A stretch of DNA of 64,000 nt from a bacterium (GCA_030603495.1 JAUVXR010000012.1:8501-72500), one strand, 5' to 3'; positions 14,412 through 23,406 are shown, counted from the stretch's first letter. Notes: generated from the sequence alone by a model not told the origin. Program-made: numbers and translations.

Positions 14412-16816
14412 GTGCTATTATGCAGCTCTCGCGCCTGAATCTGAAGCTGCTGCGGGACCTGCGCGCCACCCGCTCCCAGGCCATCGGCCTGTTGGTGGCA
14501 ATCGTGCTGGGCGTGGGTCTGTTCCAGGCCACGTATATGTCGGTGGAGAACCTCGGGGCCAACTACGCGCTGTTCTACGACTCTCTGCACTTTGCTGACT
14601 TCACTGCAGCCGTAAATCCTACCAGCGACGATCTCCTGGACAAGCTGCGGGCGATACCGGGCGTCGCAGAGGTCACCGGGCGGATTGTAGAGACGGCGAA
14701 AATCGAGCAGCCCCACACCGAAACACCCTCGGTGCTGGGGCGGCTGATCTCCCTGCCGGCGGACCGGCGAACAGCCATCAATGACGTGAAGGTCACCAGC
14801 GGGCAGTATTTCACTGCAACTGGCCGCCGCGAGGTCCTGGTCGAGGGCAACTTCGCGCGCTTCCATGATTACCAGCCCGGCGATACTATCTACGTCACCA
14901 TTCGGGGCCGGCGTATCCGCTTTCGAGTTGCTGGTATTGTCACCAGCCCGGAATACCTTTACGCGGTGCAGAGCAAGGAATACCTTTTCCCGACCCCGGG
15001 TACGTTCGGCGTGCTGTTTGTCCCCACTGCACAGGCCGAGCGCCTGCTGGATATGGCCGGAAGGATCAACGAAATATGTGTGCTCACCGAACCCGGCCAG
15101 CGGAGGCGGGTGGTGGCGATAACCCAGAGCCTCCTGGAACGCTACGGCAGCCAGGAGCCGGTGCCCCGTGAGGAGCAGCCCAGTAACAAGCTGCTTACTA
15201 TGGACAAAGAGGGAGCCCGGGGGATGGCGATTATGTTTCCGGTCTTCTTCCTGAGCGCGGCAGCGCTGATTATCTACTCGGTGCTGTCCCGGCTGGTCCG
15301 GCTCCAGCGCACACAGATCGGCTTCCTGCGCGCCTCCGGCCTGAGCCGGGCGGCAGTAGCCTGGCACTACTGCCTCTACGCCCTGGCGCTAGGGTTTGTC
15401 GGTGGGCTCATAGGTGTGGTGCTGGGGCAACTGGGCAGCTGGCCGTTTACCGCTGCTTACCTGGGCTTCTTGAACTTGCCCTTCCAGGTCTACGCGCCCG
15501 GTGGACGGGTTGCCGTCGTGGGAGTATCCATTGCGGTGGTTACCTGTTTGGGAGCGGCGCTGTTGCCGGTGCTGGGTGCTGTGCGGATGATGCCGGCCGA
15601 GGCAATGCGGGCGGTCTCCCCGCCGGGGGGCATGCGCCTGGCTGTGCTGCTGGCGGGTTATATGCGTCGCACCGGCCTGGTATGGAAACTGGCCCTGCGC
15701 AATCTGCTTCGCCAGGGCTACCGGTTGGTCTTCACAATTATCGGCATTGCGCTTGGTGTAGCCCTGGTGGTCGTATCCGTCGCCAGCGTCAATATGTCGG
15801 ACTACACGATTGACTACTACTTCGAGGCCATACGCCACTACGACGTGGGCATCGGCTTTGCGCAGCCGCAGAGCGAAGCGATAGTCAACCAGATCGCCAA
15901 CTGGCCGGAGGTGAACTGGGCGGAGGGCACTTTGGGCATTCCCGTTACGCTTACACACGGCGACAATGTGCTGGACACAGCGTTGAGCGGCATCTCGCCC
16001 CACAGCCGTGCATACCGACTGGCGGACCAGACGGGGCGGGCTATCCAAGTGCGTGAGCCGGGCATATACCCGACACGCACCGTCGCCAAAAAGCTCGATC
16101 TGGTCCCCGGGGACACCGTGCGCATGGACTACGCGTTCAATGCGCGCGACCTAAGCGTTACCGTGCGCGCGCCGGTGGTGGCCATTGTCGAGCAGCCCTT
16201 CGGGCAGGGCATCTATGCGCCTCGCGACTACCTCTACCAGGTCTTCGGCCCGCGTCTGGACATTGCCCCGGGCACCGTCAGTGGCATACTGGCACAGGTC
16301 CAACCTGAAGTCGAAAAGGCTCTCAAGCGCCGGGCGTTCGATCTGCCGCAAACCGCTTCCGTTGAGCTTATTTCGGATATCCGCAGCCAGATTGACCAGC
16401 AGATGGCGATCGCGAACATCTTCACAGGGGTGATGGTGCTCTTCGGTCTGGCCCTGATGCTGGCGGTGGTCTACAATACCGTGTCAATCAACCTGTTCGA
16501 GCGCCGCCGTGAGCTAGCGGCGCTGCGGGCGCTGGGGCTGACGCAGCGGGAGATGAGGACGATCGTCATGCTGGAGAACCTACTGGCGGCGATGCTTGGG
16601 CTGATTGTGGGGCTGCCGGTGGGGTGGTTCTACACGCTGCTGGTGGCGCGGACCTGGGAGACCGAGCAGTACACGATTCTGCTGCACGTAGACTGGACCA
16701 CCTACCTCATCGCCATCCTGACCGTGCTGGCAGCGATGGCGCTCTCCCAATGGCCGGCCCTGCGCGCCCTGGCCCGCATGGACCTGGCCGAAGCCGTCAA
16801 AACAATGGAGTCGTAG
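14408..16816 (+). CDS. FtsX-fold ABC transporter permease, double-domain
   Basis: An 802-residue permease with two FtsX/MacB_PCD-type membrane modules. The first transmembrane helix is at about residues 24-45. A large periplasmic domain follows to about 270, then three helices, a second helix and periplasmic domain from about 435, and three closing helices, the last module carrying the typical ERRRELAALRALGLTQREM loop. Proteins of this layout (LolCE fusion-like, YbbP-like) move lipids or lipoproteins by mechanotransmission. GTG 14408 overlaps the ATPase stop (GTGA); ATG 14420 is a possible start too. With its adaptor it could form a tripartite efflux pump. The substrate cannot be told from sequence. 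Confidence 0.88.
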   Translation: MSAIMQLSRLNLKLLRDLRATRSQAIGLLVAIVLGVGLFQATYMSVENLGANYALFYDSLHFADFTAAVNPTSDDLLDKLRAIPGVAEVTGRIVETAKIEQPHTETPSVLGRLISLPADRRTAINDVKVTSGQYFTATGRREVLVEGNFARFHDYQPGDTIYVTIRGRRIRFRVAGIVTSPEYLYAVQSKEYLFPTPGTFGVLFVPTAQAERLLDMAGRINEICVLTEPGQRRRVVAITQSLLERYGSQEPVPREEQPSNKLLTMDKEGARGMAIMFPVFFLSAAALIIYSVLSRLVRLQRTQIGFLRASGLSRAAVAWHYCLYALALGFVGGLIGVVLGQLGSWPFTAAYLGFLNLPFQVYAPGGRVAVVGVSIAVVTCLGAALLPVLGAVRMMPAEAMRAVSPPGGMRLAVLLAGYMRRTGLVWKLALRNLLRQGYRLVFTIIGIALGVALVVVSVASVNMSDYTIDYYFEAIRHYDVGIGFAQPQSEAIVNQIANWPEVNWAEGTLGIPVTLTHGDNVLDTALSGISPHSRAYRLADQTGRAIQVREPGIYPTRTVAKKLDLVPGDTVRMDYAFNARDLSVTVRAPVVAIVEQPFGQGIYAPRDYLYQVFGPRLDIAPGTVSGILAQVQPEVEKALKRRAFDLPQTASVELISDIRSQIDQQMAIANIFTGVMVLFGLALMLAVVYNTVSINLFERRRELAALRALGLTQREMRTIVMLENLLAAMLGLIVGLPVGWFYTLLVARTWETEQYTILLHVDWTTYLIAILTVLAAMALSQWPALRALARMDLAEAVKTMES

Positions 16817-16822
16817 CCTGCG

Positions 16823-16963
16823 CGCTGACGGGCGGGTGTCGCGGCCGATGGCGACCAGCCCTCCGCCCAGGTAGGTGCCAAAGGCCTGGGCGAACGAAAC
16901 CAGCAGGTGGGGTGTCAACGGGTCGCCTACGACCCCACGCATGGCGCAACCATCTTGCCGGAA
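16823..16963 (-). pseudogene. Remnant of a phosphohexomutase N-terminus (GlmM/ManB family)
   Basis: On the minus strand the frame reads MRGVVGDPLTPHLLVSFAQ, then FGTYLGGG, then AIGRDTRPSA, which is the opening of phosphoglucosamine or phosphomannomutases. A TAA at 16964-16966 lies just upstream, and the match breaks off near 16823, where the DNA enters the end of the permease gene. The phosphoserine loop and all later domains are absent. It is therefore a short leftover of a deleted gene. Confidence 0.7.
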
Positions 16964-17006
16964 TTACGGGTGTCTCCACTGACCAGGACTATCCCCCCTG
17001 CCAACA

Positions 17007-17126
17007 TTAGGTGGCAAAGACCTGGCCGAAGTCCACCACCAGCCCCAGGAAATCCTGGTGTTCGCCGAACAGACAGACTCGCCCTGGCGCCGACACCTTC
17101 ACGTGCCGAGAGTCAATCACTTCGGG
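17007..17126 (-). pseudogene. Remnant of a GHMP-family sugar kinase N-terminus
   Basis: The minus-strand frame reads KVSAPGRVCLFGEHQDFLG, the first strand and sugar-binding loop of galactokinase-like GHMP kinases, and then diverges and stops at the TAA at 17007-17009. A stop also lies upstream at 17130-17132. The ATP-binding GxGLGSSA motif is missing. Together with the phosphohexomutase remnant next to it, this looks like the trace of a lost sugar-activation locus. Confidence 0.7.
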
Positions 17127-17154
17127 GCCCTATTCTTGTTGTGATCCAGTAGAC

Positions 17155-17183
17155 TTGCGCTAGCCTGGCTTTTCGTTTATTAT
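17155..17183 (+). promoter_or_regulatory. Probable glnA promoter
   Basis: TTGCGC (17155-17160) and TATTAT (17178-17183) are 17 bases apart, leaving a leader of about 115 bases before ATG 17304. The -35 is a partial match. No clear operator was found between it and glnA. Confidence 0.45.
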
Positions 17184-17303
17184 TAGGCTTGTACCTCCAC
17201 GCTGTCAAGCTAGAGGTATGGAGTCTTTCCTCGAGCACAACGACGTCGTTTCAGCATACCGGCTCAAACTCACAGTACCAGGTTGATACGGAGGAGAACC
17301 GTG

Positions 17304-18641
17304 ATGTCCGATACGAAGGACAAGCAATACGTATTAGAGCAGGTTAAGGCCAACAACGTCAAGTTCGTGAAGTTCTGGTTCACCGACATCCTGGGATACC
17401 TGAAGAGCTTCGCCATAACCGTCGAGCAGTTGGAGCAAGCCTTCGAAGATGGCCAGGGCTTTGACGGTTCGTCCATTCAGGGCTTTGCCCGTATTGACGA
17501 GAGCGATATGGTGGCTATGCCCGATCCGTCCACATTCACGATCCTGCCATGGCGGCCCAGCGAGGATGGCGCAGTGGCCCGGATGTTCTGCGACATTGTG
17601 CTGCCGAACGGCACGTCCTACGAATGTGACCCCCGCTATGTGCTCAAGCGCAACTTGGCGCGGGCGGCGAAACTGGGCTATACCTTCTACGTTGGTCCGG
17701 AGCTCGAATACTTCTACTTCAAGGGCAATGGTCTGGATACGCAAGTGCTCGACCACGCGGGCTACTTCGACATGACGCCACGGGATGAGGCGATGGACCT
17801 GCGCCGCGAGACCGTGCTTATGCTTCAAAAAATGGGCATCGCCGTCGAATACAGTCACCACGAGGTTGCCCCCTCCCAGCACGAGATTGACTTGCGCTAC
17901 ACCGATGGGCTGACGATGGCGGATGCCGCGATGAGCTATCGGTTGGTCGTCAAGGAGGTCGCCCTGCGCCACGACGTCTACGCGACCTTTATGCCCAAGC
18001 CCCTGCTTGCCGAGAACGGCAGCGGTATGCATGTCCACCAGTCCCTGTTCATGGGCGAGAAGAATGCGTTCTTTGACCCCGACGACGAGATACACCTGTC
18101 GGCCATTGCCCGCAAGTATATTGCCGGGCTGCTCAGGCATGCCCCGGAAATAACGCTGGTTACTAACCAGTGGATCAATTCATACAAGCGCCTGGTGCCC
18201 GGTTATGAGGCGCCGGTTTACCTGTCCTGGGCGTTGACTAATCGCTCAGACCTCATTCGCGTGCCTGCCTACAAGCTGGGACGGGAGGACGCGATGCGCA
18301 TAGAGTACCGCGCGCCCGACCCGGCTTGCAACCCCTACCTGGCCTTCGCAGTCATGCTGGCGGCGGGCCTGGAGGGGATCGAGAACGACTACGAATGCCC
18401 GGCGTCTGTCAACCGCAATGTCTATGAAATGTCCGAGGAGGAACGTGAGAGCCTGGGCGTCGGCACACTGCCCCCCGACCTGCACAGCGCGATTGGCCTG
18501 GCCGAAAGCAGCGAACTGCTCAAGCGGGCGCTGGGCGAGGAGATGCATAGCAAGCTCATCGAGAACAAGAAGATCGAGTGGGAGGAGTACCGCGTGCAGG
18601 TTACCAGTTGGGAGCTAGAGAAGTACCTGCCCGTGTTATGA
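17304..18641 (+). CDS. glnA: Glutamine synthetase type I
   Basis: Makes glutamine from glutamate, ammonia and ATP; the central step of ammonium assimilation, acting as a cytosolic dodecamer. The 445-residue length fits the GSI-alpha group. Visible motifs are the latch-side segment FDGSSIQGFARIDESDM (the DGSS signature), NGSGMHVHQSL of the ATP/glutamate site, KRLVPGYEAP, and RIEYRAPDPACNPYLAFA. The adenylylation-site signature of the GSI-beta group is not evident, so control is more likely by feedback or transcription. ATG 17304 is chosen because GGAGGA lies at 17290-17295, 8 bases before it. The gene stands alone with its own promoter; a weak GGGGAG/CTCCCC hairpin follows at 18664-18680. Confidence 0.96.
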   Translation: MSDTKDKQYVLEQVKANNVKFVKFWFTDILGYLKSFAITVEQLEQAFEDGQGFDGSSIQGFARIDESDMVAMPDPSTFTILPWRPSEDGAVARMFCDIVLPNGTSYECDPRYVLKRNLARAAKLGYTFYVGPELEYFYFKGNGLDTQVLDHAGYFDMTPRDEAMDLRRETVLMLQKMGIAVEYSHHEVAPSQHEIDLRYTDGLTMADAAMSYRLVVKEVALRHDVYATFMPKPLLAENGSGMHVHQSLFMGEKNAFFDPDDEIHLSAIARKYIAGLLRHAPEITLVTNQWINSYKRLVPGYEAPVYLSWALTNRSDLIRVPAYKLGREDAMRIEYRAPDPACNPYLAFAVMLAAGLEGIENDYECPASVNRNVYEMSEEERESLGVGTLPPDLHSAIGLAESSELLKRALGEEMHSKLIENKKIEWEEYRVQVTSWELEKYLPVL

Positions 18642-18696
18642 ACTGACTAACCCACGCAGTGCAGGGGAGCAGCACTCCCCGAAAGGCAGATCAGAG

Positions 18697-19812
18697 ATGG
18701 ACCGAGATGTCCTGGTGACCGAGTTCTGCGAACTTGTGCAGATTGACAGTCTGGCCCGGCGGGAAGCTGCCTTCGCTGAGGTTATCGTGGCGAAAATGGC
18801 TGAGATGGGACTCGAGGTGCAGCACGACGGTGCCGGTGCCCGGATTGACGGTGACTGCGATAACCTGATATTTCGGGTCCCGGCCCAGGCTGATGGTTTC
18901 CCGGTTGTAATGCTGAACTCGCACCTGGATACAGTCGGTGATTATACAGGCATCAGGCCGGTCGTCGAGGGCGATGAAGTTCACAGTGCCGGCGATACCA
19001 TTGTTGCGGCCGATGCCAAGGCCGGTGTTCTGATGATACTGGCTGCCTTGGGCAGGCTGGGCGCCGAGAACCTGCCCCACGGCGAACTGCTCGTGGTCTT
19101 CACAGTCGCGGAGGAGATTGGGCTAGTGGGGTCACGGCATCTGGACTACAATGTGCTCGAGCCGTGGCCCGACATGGCTTATGTGCTCGACGGGGGCGTT
19201 ACACCGGGGGAGATGACTACGCAGGCGCCGTATGCCGACGAGATTCACTTTGAAATCCGCGGCCAAGCGGCGCACGCCGGTGTGGAGCCGGAGAAGGGCA
19301 TCAATTCGATCCAGATTGCGGCGCAGGCCATAGCCCAGATGAAGCTGGGGCGGTTGGATGAGGAGTCCACTGCCAACATCGGTACGATCCAGGGCGGTGC
19401 GGCCGTCAATATTGTGCCTGAGATGACCCAATTCCGCGGTGAGGCCCGCAGCCACCAGGAGGAGAAGCTGGTCGTTCAGAGTCGGCATATGTGCGAGATG
19501 GTCGAAGAAGCAGCGGTCAAGCACGGTGCCACGGCGAAGATCGAGCAGGAGCGTACCTACAACGGCTTTGCCCTGAGCCCGGACGAGCCAGTGGTGCAGC
19601 GGGGAATAGCTGCCGCTGAGCAGGTCGGCTTGAAGCCCAGGTTGCACAAGGGCGGTGGCGGCAGCGACGCCAATCTGTTCAACGAGCACGGCATCCCTAG
19701 CGTTATTGTCAGCACCGGCGCCCACAAGATCCACACCACCGACGAGATCTTGAGTATACCCAGTATGCTCAGGTCTCTCGACTGGCTGATGGCGATACTG
19801 ACGGTAAAGTGA
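18697..19812 (+). CDS. M20 family metallopeptidase, PepT-like
   Basis: A 371-residue cytosolic peptidase of the M20 family, which uses two zinc ions to cleave small peptides. Metal-site segments are visible in order: NSHLDTVGD (His), AADAKAGV (bridging Asp), VAEEIGLVGS (catalytic Glu and metal Glu), LDGG (Asp) and a late His in GAHKIHTTDE. The dimerisation lid (GQAAHAGVEPEKGINSIQIA) follows the middle as usual. It resembles tripeptidase PepT more than carboxypeptidase or ArgE. It follows glnA by 55 bases but is probably independent. No signal peptide is seen. Confidence 0.88.
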   Translation: MDRDVLVTEFCELVQIDSLARREAAFAEVIVAKMAEMGLEVQHDGAGARIDGDCDNLIFRVPAQADGFPVVMLNSHLDTVGDYTGIRPVVEGDEVHSAGDTIVAADAKAGVLMILAALGRLGAENLPHGELLVVFTVAEEIGLVGSRHLDYNVLEPWPDMAYVLDGGVTPGEMTTQAPYADEIHFEIRGQAAHAGVEPEKGINSIQIAAQAIAQMKLGRLDEESTANIGTIQGGAAVNIVPEMTQFRGEARSHQEEKLVVQSRHMCEMVEEAAVKHGATAKIEQERTYNGFALSPDEPVVQRGIAAAEQVGLKPRLHKGGGGSDANLFNEHGIPSVIVSTGAHKIHTTDEILSIPSMLRSLDWLMAILTVK

Positions 19813-19858
19813 CGATGGACAGGCAAGGGGCCGGTCATTCTGATGCGCGCTGTCGGGG

Positions 19859-19887
19859 TTGACACTCAAGCCAGAATCGAATAAGCT
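19859..19887 (+). promoter_or_regulatory. Possible promoter of the kinase-deaminase gene
   Basis: TTGACA at 19859-19864 is a perfect -35; TAAGCT at 19882-19887, 17 bases on, is a poor -10. The leader would be about 44 bases, and a TTGGAGG ribosome site precedes ATG 19937. Confidence 0.4.
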
Positions 19888-19936
19888 TGCTGTAGGTGGC
19901 AGTCACGCTACTTACCTCCCCATTGGAGGCACGTAG

Positions 19937-21145
19937 ATGTCTGTTGGACGCCTCATAGTTGGCATCACGGGTCATTACGGCGCTGGTAGGACAACGGTTG
20001 CGAACATCCTCGAAACTGATTCCGGCTTCGAAAACATCTCTCTGTCATCTTTTCTGCGTAGTAGTGCTGACGAGCACCTGACTATTGAGGAATTGCAGCA
20101 GCGGGGCGATGACTTGAGACGCGCAGAGGGTGAAGACGCGCTGGCTAAGCGAGCCCTTGCAGAGATGCAAAAGCAAAACGGGGATTGTTACGTCATCGAT
20201 GGCATCAAGCACCCGAATGAAGCCAAGACGTTAGCAATTGACGGCAATTTCTTTTTATTGGCAGTCCAAGCCGACACTGAAGCCAGGTGGCAACGCAAGC
20301 AAGATGATTTGGGTGATGACCGGAATCAATTCAATAGAATCGACGCCATCGACAACAAGGAGACCGACAGCTGGGGTATGCCTGTCGAGCACGGTCAAAG
20401 AGTTGCGGACTGCTTGCTTTTGGCAGATGCTTTCATTTGGAACGACGCTCCGCTGCAGTCTTCAACCAAAGACACACAAAGAGGGACGTTGCCTGAGCTG
20501 CGAAGAAAAATTGCCCGTTTCCACGCGCTCATCACCAACCCGGGCCGCGAGGCGCCCAGCCGCTTTGAGGTCCTTATGGCTCAGGCCTACTTGGCCGCCC
20601 AACTGTCTTCTTGTTTACAAAGGAAGGTTGGTGCGATCATCACCAATAACTATTATCGTATCATAGCCGAAGGGTACAATGAGGTTCCAGATACTGAGGG
20701 GTCCTGCGACGAGGTATTCGGTGGTTGTTACCGAAATAGAATACGAGAGCAGGATCTGAGAAAACTAAGCCAGCTATTCAAGTGCGGCCAGTGTGGCGGT
20801 CCTTTGTCAGTCGATCTCGAATGCCAGACGTGCGGACCGTACAGCCAGTTATTGCCTAAACGGCAGCATCTGGATTACTGCCGCGCCCTGCATGCGGAAG
20901 AACGTGCCATTCTCCAATGTAGCAGGTATGGCGGCGTCGGCCTCGAAGGTAGTACTATGTTTTGTACAACCTTTCCGTGTGCGTTGTGTGCCAAGAAGAT
21001 CGTTGATTGTGCAATAGGAACCGTGATCTTTGTGGAGCCATACAAGGTCAAAGACGCGTTTGACTTCTTCAGGGATGCGAAGACTCAATTGATTTGCTTT
21101 GAGGGTTTTGCAGCGCGAGCATTCCAGAGAGTTTTCAGATCATGA
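19937..21145 (+). CDS. P-loop kinase-deoxycytidylate deaminase fusion, candidate antiphage deaminase (DcdV/AvcD-like)
   Basis: A 402-residue two-domain protein. The N-terminal 190 residues form a P-loop nucleotide-kinase-like domain (GHYGAGRTT at 12-20, then DCYVIDGIKHPNE near 84). The C-terminal part is a dCMP-type deaminase with zinc ligands HAEE (His319) and PCALC (Cys348, Cys351). A four-cysteine knuckle (CGQC...CQTC) is inserted just before the active site. This layout matches the antiphage enzymes DcdV/AvcD, which deaminate dC nucleotides and starve phage of dCTP, usually held in check by an RNA or nucleotides. An odd point is arginine 18 where Walker A has its lysine. The gene is visibly more AT-rich than its neighbours, which suggests transfer. 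A plain dCMP deaminase role is the alternative. Confidence 0.7.
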   Translation: MSVGRLIVGITGHYGAGRTTVANILETDSGFENISLSSFLRSSADEHLTIEELQQRGDDLRRAEGEDALAKRALAEMQKQNGDCYVIDGIKHPNEAKTLAIDGNFFLLAVQADTEARWQRKQDDLGDDRNQFNRIDAIDNKETDSWGMPVEHGQRVADCLLLADAFIWNDAPLQSSTKDTQRGTLPELRRKIARFHALITNPGREAPSRFEVLMAQAYLAAQLSSCLQRKVGAIITNNYYRIIAEGYNEVPDTEGSCDEVFGGCYRNRIREQDLRKLSQLFKCGQCGGPLSVDLECQTCGPYSQLLPKRQHLDYCRALHAEERAILQCSRYGGVGLEGSTMFCTTFPCALCAKKIVDCAIGTVIFVEPYKVKDAFDFFRDAKTQLICFEGFAARAFQRVFRS

Positions 21146-21166
21146 AAGGGAGGGAGCAAGAAAGTA

Positions 21167-21346
21167 ATGACTAATCAGAGCAACGATAGCAGCCAATCTA
21201 AGCAGCCGAAGCTGATCTCTGAGACCCATACTGAAGAAGAGACTGTCCTTCCGCGGGAAAGTGCCCCAAGGAGTGTCGCCGAGGAGGCACTTTGCTCACG
21301 GTGGCTGGCCGAGCCAATCTGGAGATTGAGGGACAAAAACGAATAA
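21167..21346 (+). CDS. Small hydrophilic ORF downstream of the deaminase
   Basis: A 59-residue open frame beginning at ATG 21167, 21 bases after the deaminase stop, with a strong GGGAGGGAG ribosome site about 10 bases upstream. The product is polar and Ser/Glu-rich in the first half (TNQSNDSSQSKQP) and ends with a basic amphipathic stretch (RWLAEPIWRLRDKNE). No family is recognised. Its position, spacing and base use fit a partner or regulator of the deaminase, but it might also be an untranslated region. Confidence 0.45.
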   Translation: MTNQSNDSSQSKQPKLISETHTEEETVLPRESAPRSVAEEALCSRWLAEPIWRLRDKNE

Positions 21347-21380
21347 GCTGGAGTCCGGGGAGTTTGGGATGGCCCAGGGC

Positions 21381-21410
21381 TTGACAACCACAGGTCAGTC
21401 AGGATATAGT
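21381..21410 (+). promoter_or_regulatory. Promoter of the ilv T-box leader
   Basis: TTGACA at 21381-21386 and TATAGT at 21405-21410, with an 18-base spacer, place the start of transcription near 21417, directly before the T-box stem I. Confidence 0.7.
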
Positions 21411-21416
21411 ATCGTT

Positions 21417-21690
21417 AAACTGAATAGGATTTGCTGTGATGGGGAGGAGTATGCGGGGAGCGGAGGCTACAGCGAGCCGGCGGGAAGGTGAGAGTCCCGG
21501 CGCCTTTTGACCGCAGAACGTCGCCCCTGAGCCGTACCGCCGAAGCTAAGTAAGCGGCAACCGGGCTGCGCCCGTTACAGCGTCAGAGAGTCCCGCCTTC
21601 GCCAAGGCTACGGCGGGGAACTTGGGTGGTACCGCGGGAGATGCTAGTTATCGGCCTCTCGTCCCAATGGGGACGAGAGGCTTTCTGTTA
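21417..21690 (+). promoter_or_regulatory. T-box riboswitch leader controlling ilvD-ilvB, probable Val specifier
   Basis: A tRNA-sensing leader. The conserved T-box GGGTGGTACCGCG lies at 21624-21636 and is followed by a 12-bp terminator hairpin. Upstream, AGCGAGCCGG...GGTGAGAG at 21471-21494 resembles the distal stem I elements. A specifier-loop-like GAAC-GTC-GCCCC at 21517-21527 suggests the codon GTC (valine). The TGGT bulge in the T-box would pair with an ACCA tRNA end, which fits tRNA-Val. Uncharged tRNA would stabilise the antiterminator and let transcription enter ilvD and ilvB. The class is certain; the specifier reading is my inference. Confidence 0.9.
21654..21688 (+). terminator. T-box regulated intrinsic terminator
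   Basis: GCCTCTCGTCCC (21654-21665) pairs perfectly with GGGACGAGAGGC (21670-21681) around an AATG loop and is followed by TTTCTGTT. It overlaps the region expected to switch with the antiterminator formed by the T-box. Confidence 0.88.
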
Positions 21691-21719
21691 TTCAGTGGTG
21701 ACTGGAAAGGGGCGTCATT

Positions 21720-23372
21720 ATGCGCAGTGATCGAGTGACCAAAGGGCTGACTCGGGCGGCAGCGCGGGCACTATTGCACGCCTGTGGACTGACCCGGGAG
21801 CAACTGGACAAGCCGTTCATCGGCATCGCCAATAGCTTTTCGGACCTGGTGCCCGGCCATATTGGGATGCACCGGCTCCAGCGCGCGATCGAGCTGGGTG
21901 TTGCCGCGGGCGGCGGCGTGCCGTTCAATTTTGGCCTGCCGGCGATCTGTGATGGCATTGCCATGGGGCATCTGGGCATGTTCTACTCGTTGCCCTCGCG
22001 CGAGTTGATTGCCGATACCGTCGAGTCAATGGCCCAAGCGCATGCTTTGGACGGGCTGGTTCTGCTCACCGACTGCGACAAGATCACGCCCGGGATGCTG
22101 ATGGCCGCCGGCCGGCTGGATATTCCGGCTATCGTTGTTACTGCAGGGCCAATGATGTCCGGGCGATACGAGGGGCGCCGACTGTCGCTGGTGCGCGATA
22201 CTTTCGAGGCCATCGGTCGGGCCCAGGCCGGTGAGATCACCGAGGAACAGGTCGCGGAACTGGAGATGGAGGCCTGCCCGGGCCAGGGCGCGTGTCAGGG
22301 GCTATACACGGCCAATACGATGGCTTGTGTGACCGAGGCGATGGGCATGAGCCTGCCCGGCTCGGCCACGGCGCTGGCGGGTAGTGCCAGGCGGGAGCGC
22401 TTTGCGTATGAGGGTGGCGAGCGTATTGTGGAGTTGGTTGAGGAGGACATCACCACCCGCCAGATCATCACTGAAGCTTCTGTCCGCAATGCGATTCGCA
22501 TTGATATGACTCTGGGCGGCTCGACCAATACCTGCCTGCACATCCCGGCTATTGCCCACGAGGCCGGCGTAGATATCGAGCTGGAGGTCTTTGACGAGAT
22601 CAGCCAGGTGACCCCTCAGATCTGCTCCCTGCGGCCAGGCGGCGACTATATGATGGAAGATCTGGACTGGGCCGGCGGGATTCCGGCGGTGCTATCGGTG
22701 CTCAGGGACATGCTGGACGACAACACGACTGTCACTGGTAAGTCTGTTAGCGAGATTGCAGCGGACGGCCAGGTCAGCAACGACGATGTTATCCGCTCAC
22801 TGGATAATGTCTATGCACCGCAGGGCGGCATTGCGGTGCTGCGAGGGAACCTCTGTCCCGACGGTGCAGTCATCAAGCAGTCGGCGGTCTCGGCGAAGAT
22901 GCGCACGTTCCGGGGCCAGGCGCTCTGCTTCGAATCTGAGGAGGCGGCGATGGAGGCTATACTCGCTGACCGAATTCCCGATGGCTCGTGGGCGATAGTG
23001 CGCTATGAGGGGCCCCGGGGAGGCCCCGGGATGCGCGAGATGCTCAACCCGACTGCGGCCTTGACTGGCATGGGCAAGGAGGAAAGTGTGGGGTTGGTGA
23101 CTGACGGACGCTTCTCGGGTGGGACGCGTGGCCCTTGCATCGGGCACATCTCGCCGGAAGCCGCCGCGGGCGGCCCGCTGGCGCTGGTTCAGGACGGCGA
23201 CGAGATCGAGATGAACCTGGCCGAGCGGCGGCTGGAGCTGCTGGTGGATGATGACGAGCTGGCCCGGCGTCGCGAACAGTGGCAGCGACCCGAGCCGAAG
23301 ATCAAGACTGGCTGGCTGGCCCGCTACGCTCGGAACGTGACCAGCGCAGCAACCGGAGCGGTGATGGAGTAG
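21720..23372 (+). CDS. ilvD: Dihydroxy-acid dehydratase
   Basis: Dehydrates 2,3-dihydroxy acids to 2-keto acids in isoleucine and valine synthesis, using an iron-sulfur cluster. The 550-residue protein shows [10 protein letters not shown] near 40, [19 protein letters not shown] near 80, the cluster cysteines in [12 protein letters not shown] and [16 protein letters not shown], and [15 protein letters not shown] with the late conserved Ser/Gly site. The closing segment is shorter than in E. coli IlvD. It is the first gene behind the T-box leader, with a GAAAGGGG ribosome site, and ilvB follows 34 bases later, so both should respond to the charging of one branched-chain tRNA. Confidence 0.95.
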   Translation: MRSDRVTKGLTRAAARALLHACGLTREQLDKPFIGIANSFSDLVPGHIGMHRLQRAIELGVAAGGGVPFNFGLPAICDGIAMGHLGMFYSLPSRELIADTVESMAQAHALDGLVLLTDCDKITPGMLMAAGRLDIPAIVVTAGPMMSGRYEGRRLSLVRDTFEAIGRAQAGEITEEQVAELEMEACPGQGACQGLYTANTMACVTEAMGMSLPGSATALAGSARRERFAYEGGERIVELVEEDITTRQIITEASVRNAIRIDMTLGGSTNTCLHIPAIAHEAGVDIELEVFDEISQVTPQICSLRPGGDYMMEDLDWAGGIPAVLSVLRDMLDDNTTVTGKSVSEIAADGQVSNDDVIRSLDNVYAPQGGIAVLRGNLCPDGAVIKQSAVSAKMRTFRGQALCFESEEAAMEAILADRIPDGSWAIVRYEGPRGGPGMREMLNPTAALTGMGKEESVGLVTDGRFSGGTRGPCIGHISPEAAAGGPLALVQDGDEIEMNLAERRLELLVDDDELARRREQWQRPEPKIKTGWLARYARNVTSAATGAVME

Positions 23373-23406
23373 CATATATATGTAACAGGCGAGGAGGTAG
23401 TTGACA

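Noticed and set aside
14105-15367. 420-codon minus-strand frame across the ABC genes
   Set aside because: Antisense to the ATPase and permease; no recognisable motif.
17334-18140. 268-codon minus-strand frame inside glnA
   Set aside because: Shadow of glnA, with no start signal or motif.
18664-18680. GGGGAG-CAGCA-CTCCCC hairpin after glnA
   Set aside because: Stem of only 6 bp and no T-run, so too weak to be called a terminator.
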